From Bacillota bacterium (lineage in GTDB: Bacteria; Bacillota; Clostridia; Peptostreptococcales; Anaerovoracaceae), in the NCBI GenBank assembly GCA_017936025.1, contig JAGBGL010000094.1, positions 1 through 11,549 of the forward strand: a DNA stretch of 11,549 bases, in the 5' to 3' direction. Under the pieces are notes generated by a model, which saw only the letters and a list, made by a program, of their open reading frames with translations, searched no databases and was not told where the DNA came from. The position numbers and the translations under genes were made by a program. Below, one piece after another: positions 1 through 5,199 of the stretch (its first letter is position 1; each line of letters begins with the position of its first letter).

Positions 1-1
1 T

Positions 2-394
2 AATGAGAACATCCACAGCAGAATTTCCCTGCTGGATCCACCGAATAAAATCAAGAAATCCATCATGAGAGCTACAACTGACTCCGACGGAATCATCAAA
101 TTTGATCCTGAAAACAAACCGGGTGTCAGCAACCTGCTGAACATTTACAGCGTTCTGTCCGGAATCTCCATCGAAGATCTGGAAAAGAAATACGAAGGCT
201 GCGGATACGGCGACTTTAAAAAAGACCTGGTGGAAGTTACAGTAAATGCACTGGCTCCGATCCAGGAAAGATACAACGAAATCAGAAATTCCGAAGAACT
301 CATCAAGATTCTGGAAGACGGCGCAAGAAAAGCTGACGCTATCGCACAGAGAACAATGAAGAGAGTAAAAGATAAATTCGGATTAGGATTCTAA
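2..394 (+). CDS. trpS: Tryptophanyl-tRNA synthetase, C-terminal part (5' end outside window)
   Basis: The enzyme charges tRNA-Trp with tryptophan in the cytoplasm. The frame is open from base 2, upstream of the first ATG at 65, and begins NENIHSRISLLDPPNKIKKS, the stretch that directly follows the KMSKS signature in class I TrpS proteins. It continues with A-TTDSDG and the helical anticodon-binding region (PGVSNLLNIYSVLSG, later YNEIR and the A-R-A helix near the end), closing with a basic tail. About 130 residues are visible, roughly the last 40 percent of a family protein of about 330 residues. The Rossmann half and KMSKS itself lie to the left of the window. The 3' end is intact and is followed 10 bases later by a hairpin terminator. 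Codon use matches the neighbouring housekeeping genes. Identification is by recalled family motifs and is firm. Confidence 0.95.
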   Translation, partial: NENIHSRISLLDPPNKIKKSIMRATTDSDGIIKFDPENKPGVSNLLNIYSVLSGISIEDLEKKYEGCGYGDFKKDLVEVTVNALAPIQERYNEIRNSEELIKILEDGARKADAIAQRTMKRVKDKFGLGF

Positions 395-403
395 GAATAC
401 AAA

Positions 404-432
404 AGCTGCATCATTTTGATGCAGCTCTTGTA
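404..432 (+). terminator. Rho-independent terminator after trpS
   Basis: A perfect 10-bp stem, AGCTGCATCA (404-413) with TGATGCAGCT (417-426), has a three-base loop and is followed by the moderately T-rich CTTGTATAT. It starts 10 bases after the trpS stop codon and separates trpS from the toxin promoter at 448. The U-tract is weak, so termination may be incomplete. Confidence 0.7.
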
Positions 433-447
433 TATGGAATAAAATGG

Positions 448-476
448 TTGCCATAAATAACCAATTTTGATATAAT
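448..476 (+). promoter_or_regulatory. Promoter of the holin-like toxin mRNA
   Basis: TTGCCA (448-453) and TATAAT (471-476) are separated by exactly 17 bases, a near-consensus sigma-A promoter. Transcription should start near 483, giving a 5' leader of about 45 bases before the toxin ATG at 530. Confidence 0.85.
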
Positions 477-529
477 GCATATCATCAGGAGGACGGGTGA
501 AGCGGTTTTTTTCCGGAAAGGAGATTCCG

Positions 530-613
530 ATGAGCGATTATGAGATGCTCGCCATTATTTTAATGGTATTGGGGTTATTGATCGCGGTTGGGGATAGCCA
601 AAAAAGAAAATAA
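530..613 (+). CDS. Small holin-like (TxpA/BsrG-type) type I toxin, 27 residues
   Basis: The ORF encodes 27 residues: an N-terminus MSDYEMLAIILMV, a hydrophobic stretch through about residue 21, then a charged end DSQKRK. Polar start with a Tyr-Glu pair, single membrane segment and lysine-rich tail are the layout of the putative holin-like toxins and of Bacillus TxpA and BsrG, whose proteins begin M-x-x-YE-[SA]-L. Such peptides insert into the membrane and are harmful when made in excess; this is family knowledge, not shown here. A strong Shine-Dalgarno AAAGGAG (517-523) lies 6 bases before the ATG. An in-frame GTG at 497, with AGGAGG at 487-492, could add 11 residues (start MKRFFSGKEIP). The last codons run into the shared terminator. 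The gene has its own promoter, and an opposing promoter lies just downstream. Confidence 0.75.
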   Translation: MSDYEMLAIILMVLGLLIAVGDSQKRK

Positions 614-695
614 TCGCCCACATTTTCGACCTAGGCGATTATTTTGTGTTTGCAATATAATGCTTAGGAAAAGACCGTAATACGGTTTTCCTCCT
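599..695 (-). ncRNA. Predicted antisense RNA antitoxin (about 95 nt)
   Basis: A leftward promoter at 702-730 should start an RNA near 695 that ends at the inverted repeat 607-645, with its U-tract reaching about 599. The RNA would be fully complementary to the last few toxin codons and the 3' untranslated region, as RatA is to txpA. No ATG-started ORF of note lies in it. Near its 5' end is a hairpin: GGAAAA (691-686) pairs with TTTTCC (672-667) around an inner CCGT/ACGG pair. Its 5' sequence AAAACCG can also pair with CGGTTTT (503-509) just before the toxin ribosome binding site. The RNA itself is inferred; promoter, terminator and overlap are seen. Confidence 0.65.
607..645. terminator. Bidirectional terminator shared by toxin mRNA and antisense RNA
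   Basis: A perfect 12-bp inverted repeat, AAAATAATCGCC (607-618) and GGCGATTATTTT (634-645), encloses a 15-base loop. The rightward transcript ends in ATTATTTTGTGTTT. The leftward transcript ends in TTTTCTTTTTT, the stronger U-tract. The left arm overlaps the toxin stop codon (611-613). Two convergent transcripts ending here overlap over the whole hairpin. Confidence 0.85.
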
Positions 696-701
696 GATTA
701 G

Positions 702-730
702 ATTATAGCCCCGCGTACCGCGAAAATCAA
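702..730 (-). promoter_or_regulatory. Antisense-RNA promoter
   Basis: On the minus strand TTGATT (730-725) and TATAAT (707-702) are 17 bases apart. The promoter sits between the PAP2 stop codon (738) and the toxin terminator and points at the toxin gene. No terminator is visible between PAP2 and this promoter, so PAP2 readthrough could also produce antitoxin RNA. Confidence 0.75.
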
Positions 731-737
731 ACAGAAT

Positions 738-1445
738 TTATAAATTGTTTCTGCAGCGTTCGCGTATGCGCTCCATTACTTCTGTAACTATACAGATCAC
801 TATGACTCCCAGGCACCAGCCTGCCAGAACGTCTGTAGGATAGTGGACGCCGACGTAGATGCGGGACAGGCCTATGCCGAAACATGGAATTAAAAGCAGT
901 GCGGTCAGAATATTGGTTCTGCGGCTGATGGAGGATGCGCTGCGGCCGGCAAGGCAGCTGCGTTTGCTGCGCCGGTGACATGTGCTGCATATGCCAGTAC
1001 ATATGTCTGTTTTTGCATAGTATCTGATCAGCAGAATTAGCATACCGAACACCACCAGTGCCGAAATCGAATGGCCGCTCGGGAAGGACCATCCACCCTG
1101 TTCGATGAGAAAATTAAGCTCGTCCGGACGTGGGCGCATGAAGACCGACTTCAGATAGTGATTAAACGATGAAGCAGTAATTGCAGCGGCTGCAGCCGGA
1201 ATTCCATAATGAATACGTGTCTTTGGAAGCACCAGCAAAATAAGGCAGATGATGACTATTGACTTAGTATCACCCAGATGTGTCAGTGCAATTACCAGCG
1301 GATCCAGCCAGGCCGAACGCATCGAGAAGAAAGCCTGCTGAATGGCAGAGTCGAAGGCCAGAGGGCTTCCGCCGTGGACGGAGTATGCAATTATAATAAA
1401 TGTGATAAGGGCGGCACCGGCCGCTATCCATCTTGTTTTTTTCAT
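738..1445 (-). CDS. PAP2-family membrane phosphatase
   Basis: The protein has 235 residues with several hydrophobic segments and all three PAP2 signature motifs: K99-x6-R106-P107 (KSVFMRPRP), P122-S-G-H125 (FPSGHS) and S194-R-x5-H201-x3-D205 (SRIYVGVHYPTD). H125 and H201 are the expected catalytic histidines. PAP2 membrane enzymes dephosphorylate lipid phosphates such as phosphatidic acid, phosphatidylglycerol phosphate or undecaprenyl pyrophosphate at the outer membrane face; the substrate cannot be told here. The start is supported by AAGGAGGT a few bases upstream. Between motifs 2 and 3 lies an unusual stretch of about 33 residues (145-177) rich in Cys, Arg and Ser, encoded by G+C-rich DNA. 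The gene diverges from the acyltransferase, so the two lipid genes share an intergenic region of about 100 bases. Confidence 0.9.
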   Translation of the reverse strand: MKKTRWIAAGAALITFIIIAYSVHGGSPLAFDSAIQQAFFSMRSAWLDPLVIALTHLGDTKSIVIICLILLVLPKTRIHYGIPAAAAAITASSFNHYLKSVFMRPRPDELNFLIEQGGWSFPSGHSISALVVFGMLILLIRYYAKTDICTGICSTCHRRSKRSCLAGRSASSISRRTNILTALLLIPCFGIGLSRIYVGVHYPTDVLAGWCLGVIVICIVTEVMERIRERCRNNL

Positions 1446-1469
1446 ACGGACCTCCTTTAGGATAAGTCA

Positions 1470-1500
1470 ATTATAAACTTTTTTATGCAAAAAAACACAA
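1470..1500 (-). promoter_or_regulatory. Possible PAP2 promoter
   Basis: On the minus strand TATAAT (1475-1470) is preceded by TTGTGT (1500-1495) with a 19-base spacer, longer than ideal. It is the only good -10 element in the gap and leaves a leader of about 20 bases. Confidence 0.45.
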
Positions 1501-1506
1501 GTTTTG

Positions 1507-1515
1507 TGGTATAGT
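1507..1515 (+). promoter_or_regulatory. Extended -10 promoter of plsC-SGNH operon
   Basis: TGG followed by TATAGT (1510-1515) forms an extended -10 element; no good -35 box lies at 16-18 bases. It is placed about 30 bases before the acyltransferase ATG and interleaves with the divergent PAP2 promoter. Confidence 0.5.
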
Positions 1516-1546
1516 AGACATAACTAAGGAAAAGGAGCAAGAGATA

Positions 1547-2311
1547 ATGAAAATATTGAAGAATATCCCTGCAGCGGCAAAGCTGTACGGTAACCTCAGA
1601 TACTTGAACAAACATAAGAAAAATATTGAAAAATATAGAGCTGAAGAAAACTATGAAAAAGAGCGTGAATATATCCGCCTTGCTGAATACGAATGGGCAA
1701 ACAGACTTCTGAAGGATTTCGGCATGGATCTGCATATCCACGGCGAGGAAAATCTGCCTCAGGAAGGTCCTGTTGTCTTCATCGGAAACCATCAGGGCTA
1801 CGCTGATATCGTAGCTTTCTGTGCGGCACTGTCAAAACATATCCAGTTCGGATATGTTGCGAAAAATGAACTGGAAAAAGTTCCTTTATACGGAGCATGG
1901 ATCAAACGTATCCGCAGCGTTCTTATCAAGAGAGATGATCCACGCGAATCTCTGAAGACTATTGAAGAAGGTATCGAACTGATAAACAAGGGCTTTTCTA
2001 TGCTGATCTTCCCCGAAGGAACACGCAGCAAATCTGCAGAAATGGCTGACTTCAAGCGCGGAGCATTCAAGCTGGCAACAAAACCGGGCGTGCCTATCGT
2101 GCCTGTAACTATTATGGGAAGCTGGCGTGCGATCGAGGAAAGCGGAGTCGTAACACCGACACGTCTTGACGTAATGGTGCATCCTGCTGTTGAAACTGCA
2201 GGCATTGACCGTAAGGCAGAAAAACAGATGGTTGCAGATGTGGAAGCAACGGTACGCGACGGTCTGGAACAGCTGAAGAAAATTCAGGAGGAAGCAAATG
2301 GCGAAAACTAG
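1547..2311 (+). CDS. plsC: 1-acyl-sn-glycerol-3-phosphate acyltransferase (PlsC/LPLAT family)
   Basis: This 254-residue protein should transfer an acyl group to lysophosphatidic acid to give phosphatidic acid at the inner membrane face. The four acyltransferase blocks are visible in order: block I NHQGYAD (81-87, with the H82-x4-D87 catalytic pair), block II around GAWIKRIRSVLIKRDD (116-131), block III FPEGTRS (155-161) and block IV VPIVPV (182-187). The length is typical of clostridial PlsC proteins. A charged, Lys/Glu-rich N-terminal helix (about 15-50) precedes the domain, with no obvious transmembrane segment. Shine-Dalgarno AAAGGAG (1531-1537) lies 9 bases before the ATG. The end overlaps the SGNH hydrolase start by 14 bases, indicating one operon with translational coupling. 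Other LPLAT-family substrates cannot be excluded. Confidence 0.88.
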   Translation: MKILKNIPAAAKLYGNLRYLNKHKKNIEKYRAEENYEKEREYIRLAEYEWANRLLKDFGMDLHIHGEENLPQEGPVVFIGNHQGYADIVAFCAALSKHIQFGYVAKNELEKVPLYGAWIKRIRSVLIKRDDPRESLKTIEEGIELINKGFSMLIFPEGTRSKSAEMADFKRGAFKLATKPGVPIVPVTIMGSWRAIEESGVVTPTRLDVMVHPAVETAGIDRKAEKQMVADVEATVRDGLEQLKKIQEEANGEN

Positions 2312-2951
2312 GATAATGATCTATGGCGATTCCAACACTCACGGCTATAATGCCCTGGATGGAGGTCGCTTTGACGAGAATACAAGATGGACAGGAGTGT
2401 GTCAGAACATTCTGGGCAGCGACTATGTGATCGTTGAGGAAGGCCTGAATGGCAGAAATACGTGCTACAATATCCCGCAGGAAGAATACAAGAACGGATG
2501 CTTCTGCGTTGTACCTATCACACTTTCCCAGCTGCCGCTGGATGTGATATGTGTAAAGCTTGGCTCCAATGACATAGACAAATTTTCCAAGCATACACCG
2601 GAAGAGATTGCAGAAGATGCAGCAACGGTCATGAAGTATGCGAAGGCTGCGGCCGAAGGAAAATATCCTGACCATCCGCGAAAATATGTGCTGATGGCTC
2701 CGCTGGAACTGACACCGGAGGCTCTGACAGGAGAATTCGCTGAATTCTATGATGAAGAATGCATTGAAATCGCGAAAAAACTGCCGGCAGCATACGAAGC
2801 TCAGGCAAAAAAAGACGGTTTTATGTTCTTTGATGCCAACAAATATGCAAGATGCTGCAAGGAAGACGGACTTCATCTGGATGCGGAAAATCACCGCAAA
2901 CTGGGCGAAGCGTTTGCACAGTTTGTTTTGGAAAACTTCGCTACAAAATAA
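2298..2951 (+). CDS. SGNH/GDSL-family hydrolase (esterase or lysophospholipase-like)
   Basis: The protein has 217 residues and no signal peptide. SGNH blocks are visible: block I YGDSNTHG with nucleophile S12, block II glycine in EEGLNGRNT (about G49), block III GSND with N91, and block V DGLH with D190 and H193. This is the full catalytic set. The GDSNTHG and GRNT motifs resemble the cytoplasmic arylesterase/acyl-transferring branch. Family members remove acyl or acetyl groups from lipids, thioesters or sugars; the substrate here is unknown. The start is fixed by AGGAGG (2286-2291) six bases upstream, inside the end of plsC, with which it overlaps by 14 bases. A lipid-related role, such as acting on lysophospholipids, is inferred from that coupling only. 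Confidence 0.85.
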   Translation: MAKTRIMIYGDSNTHGYNALDGGRFDENTRWTGVCQNILGSDYVIVEEGLNGRNTCYNIPQEEYKNGCFCVVPITLSQLPLDVICVKLGSNDIDKFSKHTPEEIAEDAATVMKYAKAAAEGKYPDHPRKYVLMAPLELTPEALTGEFAEFYDEECIEIAKKLPAAYEAQAKKDGFMFFDANKYARCCKEDGLHLDAENHRKLGEAFAQFVLENFATK

Positions 2952-2967
2952 ACAGATAGGAGATTTT

Positions 2968-3003
2968 TAATTGCAAACATATAAAAATCAGGAGTTGCAA
3001 TTA
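2968..3003 (+). repeat. Weak inverted repeat after the SGNH gene
   Basis: TAATTGCAA (2968-2976) and TTGCAATTA (2995-3003) form a 9-bp A+T-rich stem followed by TCTTTTTAA. It may be a weak first terminator ahead of the strong hairpin at 3017-3059. Confidence 0.35.
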
Positions 3004-3016
3004 TCTTTTTAATAAT

Positions 3017-3062
3017 AAATGGCTATACATACCGTAAAACACGTGATGTATAGCCATTTTTG
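3017..3062. terminator. Strong terminator between convergent genes
   Basis: A perfect 14-bp stem, AAATGGCTATACAT (3017-3030) with its complement at 3046-3059, is followed rightward by TTTTTGTG and leftward by an A+T-rich run containing TTTTTATT-type sequence on neither strand perfectly. It ends the plsC-SGNH operon and probably also the leftward shikimate-kinase-like gene, whose stop codon is at 3112. Confidence 0.8.
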
Positions 3063-3111
3063 TGTGAAAAATATATGATTTGCAATACGTAATCGGCATT
3101 CCGGGGTTCAG

Positions 3112-3576
3112 TTACACTAAATTCATATAGATTTCTTTTCTCTGTTCATAAAGCTCGATGAACTTTTCTTTTCTTTCTTCTCCGCCGAAATTCATAAAAG
3201 CATATGGAAGCCCTTTCATATCCTTTGCTCTTTCCCACAGCTCGTCGATACCGGCGTCGGCGTCAGCCAGCACTACCGTGTTGGCTTCCAGAACCTCGCG
3301 GTTCTGATCATCGAAGATGATGCCGTCGCCGCACAGAACCACGATGCCTTCGCGGTCCTTCAGGGACTGGAGCATTTCGTATTCTTTGTTGCGGTATTCG
3401 TGTTCGCCCATCAGCATGCAGATGCGCTGGATAGTGCGGCCGTCCAGTTTTTCGATTTCAGCATCCAGATCGATCAGTTCGTAGGACATTTCGGCAGCGA
3501 TCTGTTCAGCGAGTTCGCGGGTCTGCGCGCCCATGTAGCCTGTCACGAAAATACGCGGTGAATTTTTATATGTCAT
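3112..3576 (-). CDS. Shikimate-kinase-like protein with degenerate P-loop
   Basis: The protein has 154 residues and follows the shikimate kinase (AroK) fold from end to end. It has an N-terminal strand plus P-loop position IFVTGYMGAQTREL (9-22), a DLDAEIE motif (36-42; AroK has DLD-x-IE), R62 in the EYRNKE region, GDGIIF (83-88) where AroK has GGG, then a lid-like region and a closing QRKEIY (145-150). The Walker A consensus GxxGxGK[ST] is not kept: Lys and Ser/Thr are replaced (GYMGAQTR), one substrate glycine is Asp, and the usual lid Arg-Pro is Leu-Pro. Ordinary ATP-dependent shikimate phosphorylation is therefore unlikely. The ORF is intact, with AAAGGAG 8 bases before the ATG, so it looks like a maintained paralogue rather than a pseudogene. 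Its role is unknown, and no other shikimate-pathway gene is nearby. Confidence 0.7.
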   Translation of the reverse strand: MTYKNSPRIFVTGYMGAQTRELAEQIAAEMSYELIDLDAEIEKLDGRTIQRICMLMGEHEYRNKEYEMLQSLKDREGIVVLCGDGIIFDDQNREVLEANTVVLADADAGIDELWERAKDMKGLPYAFMNFGGEERKEKFIELYEQRKEIYMNLV

Positions 3577-3621
3577 TTTGTTATCTCCTTTTAATTGCAG
3601 ATTTGATAATCGTCAGCTAAT

Positions 3622-3651
3622 ATTGTACCACAAATTTGCCAAGACAGGTAA
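3622..3651 (-). promoter_or_regulatory. Promoter of the shikimate-kinase-like gene
   Basis: On the minus strand TTACCT (3651-3646) and TACAAT (3627-3622) are 18 bases apart, with TGG just before the -10. The element overlaps the divergent promoter at 3636-3664, so the two may compete for polymerase. Confidence 0.5.
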
Positions 3652-3664
3652 TATATCGTATAAT
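3636..3664 (+). promoter_or_regulatory. Promoter of the nucleotidyltransferase gene
   Basis: TTGCCA (3636-3641) and TATAAT (3659-3664) are 17 bases apart, the same hexamers and spacing as the toxin promoter. The predicted start near 3671 leaves an 80-base leader before the ATG at 3751. The leader contains a minor CCCG/CGGG hairpin but no riboswitch I can name. Confidence 0.85.
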
Positions 3665-3750
3665 GTATATAACTATACGCCCGGCATGCTGCAGCGGGAA
3701 ACCGTATGAACAGCAGGCAGGGGTGCACGAAATGAAATGAGGATATAAAA

Positions 3751-4671
3751 ATGAAAAAACCGACTTTAATTATAATGGCTGCGGGAATGGGCTCCCGCTA
3801 CGGTGGTCTGAAGCAGATGGACCCGATCACTGATAAAGGAGAAATCATTCTGGACTTTTCTCTGTACGATGCGATGCTGGCAGGCTTTGAGCGTGTAATC
3901 TTCGTAATCAAAGAAGAAATGGAAGCAGACTTCCGTGCGCTGATCGATGATAAAGCAGGCAAGCACCTGAATGTTGAATATGCATTCCAGAAAATCGACG
4001 ACCTGCCTGAAGGCTTCACGGTTCCTGAAGGGAGAGTTAAACCATGGGGAACAGCTCATGCTGTACTGAGCTGCCGCCACCTGATCGACGGACCTTTCGC
4101 AGTAATCAATGCTGACGATTACTATGGCCCAAGCGGATTCGCGAGCATCTACGAGTTCCTGACTGAAAACAAAGAAGAAGGCCAGTACTCTTACTGCATG
4201 GTTGGCTTCCAGTTAGAAAATACAATCACAGAAAATGGTCATGTTGCCCGCGGTGTATGCGAGATCACAGAAGATGGCTACCTCAAGCAGGTAACTGAAA
4301 GAACAAAGATCCAGCAGCAGCCGGAAGGAATCTCCTACACAGAAGACGACGGCAAAACATGGACAGTGCTGCCTGAAGGCACAACAGTTTCCATGAATTT
4401 CTGGGGCTTCACAAAGAGCATGATGGAAGAGATGGAAGCACGCTTCCCGGCATTCCTGGAAAAAGCAATGGCTGAAAACCCTGAAAAAGGCGAGTTCTAT
4501 CTGCCATTCGTAGCTGATGAGCTGGTTCAGGAAGGAAAAGCAAAAGTTAAAGTTCTGAAGACTCCGGACAAATGGTACGGTGTAACTTACAGAGCTGACA
4601 AAGAAATGGTTATGGCGTCCCTGCAGTCCATGAAGGACAAGGGCCTGTATCCTGAAAAACTGTGGAAATAA
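3751..4671 (+). CDS. Sugar-phosphate nucleotidyltransferase-family protein
   Basis: The 306-residue protein begins with the NTP-transferase signature, IIMAAGMGSRYGGLKQ (7-22), a G-x-G-x-R-x-G-G pyrophosphorylase loop that binds the nucleotide triphosphate. KPWGTAHAV (97-105) and NADDYYG (120-126) are the expected uridine/guanine-binding and metal-binding segments of the Rossmann-like fold. The C-terminal part has conserved-looking FWGF and KWYGVTY stretches but no left-handed beta-helix hexapeptide repeats, so it is not GlmU-like beyond the N-terminal domain. It should transfer a nucleotidyl group to a sugar phosphate or similar alcohol phosphate for envelope polymer synthesis; the substrate cannot be read. 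It is a single-gene unit with its own promoter and terminator. A weak GAGG (3739-3742) lies 8 bases before the ATG. Confidence 0.85.
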   Translation: MKKPTLIIMAAGMGSRYGGLKQMDPITDKGEIILDFSLYDAMLAGFERVIFVIKEEMEADFRALIDDKAGKHLNVEYAFQKIDDLPEGFTVPEGRVKPWGTAHAVLSCRHLIDGPFAVINADDYYGPSGFASIYEFLTENKEEGQYSYCMVGFQLENTITENGHVARGVCEITEDGYLKQVTERTKIQQQPEGISYTEDDGKTWTVLPEGTTVSMNFWGFTKSMMEEMEARFPAFLEKAMAENPEKGEFYLPFVADELVQEGKAKVKVLKTPDKWYGVTYRADKEMVMASLQSMKDKGLYPEKLWK

Positions 4672-4685
4672 AATTATGTAATAAG

Positions 4686-4720
4686 AAACCCGCTGCGGCT
4701 GATGCCGCGGCGGGTTTTTT
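4686..4720 (+). terminator. Strong rho-independent terminator
   Basis: A 14-bp stem (4686-4699 with 4704-4717, one T-G wobble) around the loop TGAT has a G+C-rich core CCCGCTGCGGC and is followed by a run of six T (4715-4720). It begins 14 bases after the nucleotidyltransferase stop. Confidence 0.92.
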
Positions 4721-4738
4721 GATGCAGAAGTGGAGTAC

Positions 4739-5085
4739 GCGACAGCAAATGACTATTTTTCAATTGGACGTGTCGGAATTTTGGTGCCGCACGACAGCAA
4801 ACCCACGTTTTTAATAAAAATAGGCGCATGGCGATGGAATTGCGACAGCAAATAAGGAAAATCAGAACAAAACAGGCGCACCTCATGCTAGGTTGCGCCT
4901 GTTTTGGGCAAATTTAATAAGATGCTGTCGTTTTTAGATCCATACGCGACACAAACAACAGAATTCTCAAAGATGCTGTCGTTTTTAACTAGTGATGTGC
5001 CATAAATAACTGAGCAAATCCATTTGCTGTCGCCTGCTGAGGAAATTGCGACACAAAATAGACTTCTGACCCATATGCTGTTACA
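4739..5085. repeat. Array of ~51-bp degenerate units in two inverted arms
   Basis: A short motif recurs at near-constant spacing. GCGACAGCAAAT-type copies lie at 4739-4750, 4791-4801 and 4842-4853. Complementary copies (TGCTGTCG core) start at 4923, 4974, 5025 and 5076, exactly 51 bases apart. A second motif, GCGACACAAA, occurs at 4946-4955 and 5048-5057, 102 bases apart, with a degraded copy at 4997. Read toward the centre, every unit is roughly [G/A]CGACAGCA(A/T), 16-20 variable bases, TTTGTGTCGC or AACAGGCGCA, then about 13 more bases. The arms mirror each other around about 4887, where a strong hairpin sits. Spacers differ between units. No recognised gene, rRNA, tRNA or CRISPR repeat is present. 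The function is unknown. Confidence 0.8.
4868..4906. repeat. Central hairpin of the 51-bp array
   Basis: CAAAACAGGCGCA (4868-4880) pairs with TGCGCCTGTTTTG (4894-4906); CCT (4881-4883) pairs with AGG (4890-4892), with one bulged T. The loop is CATGCT. The hairpin lies at the symmetry centre of the array. It resembles a terminator but has only short T runs on either side, so I treat it as a structural element. Confidence 0.8.
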
Positions 5086-5137
5086 CACCTAATAGCACAT
5101 AATTAATTTTACCACTATGATCTTTAGATATGAAATG

Positions 5138-5166
5138 TTGTCCTATACATGGTCGTGTAATATAAT
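5138..5166 (+). promoter_or_regulatory. Promoter of the CWB2 surface-protein gene
   Basis: TTGTCC (5138-5143) and TATAAT (5161-5166) are 17 bases apart, giving a start near 5173 and a leader of about 27 bases. It lies just right of the repeat array. Confidence 0.75.
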
Positions 5167-5199
5167 AAAGTAAATCAGACGACACATAAGGAGGGCACC

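Noticed and set aside
656..661. Plus-strand TATAAT as a third promoter in the toxin locus
   Set aside because: No -35-like hexamer lies 16-18 bases upstream, and no ORF or RNA follows on the plus strand.
2112..2894. Long minus-strand ORF opposite plsC and the SGNH gene
   Set aside because: Both genes have full catalytic motifs on the plus strand; the antisense frame has no family features.
2971..3012. TTG-started 13-codon ORF after the SGNH gene, with AGGAG upstream
   Set aside because: It is very short, lies inside an inverted repeat and next to the terminator, and has no recognisable product.
4868..4906. Rho-independent terminator in the array centre
   Set aside because: The stem is strong, but only TTTTGGG (plus) or TTTTGTTC (minus) follows, and no transcript is known to end there.
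4739..5085. CRISPR array
   Set aside because: Conserved cores are only about 8-18 bases, copies occur in both orientations, the period of 51 is short for repeat plus spacer, and no cas gene is present.
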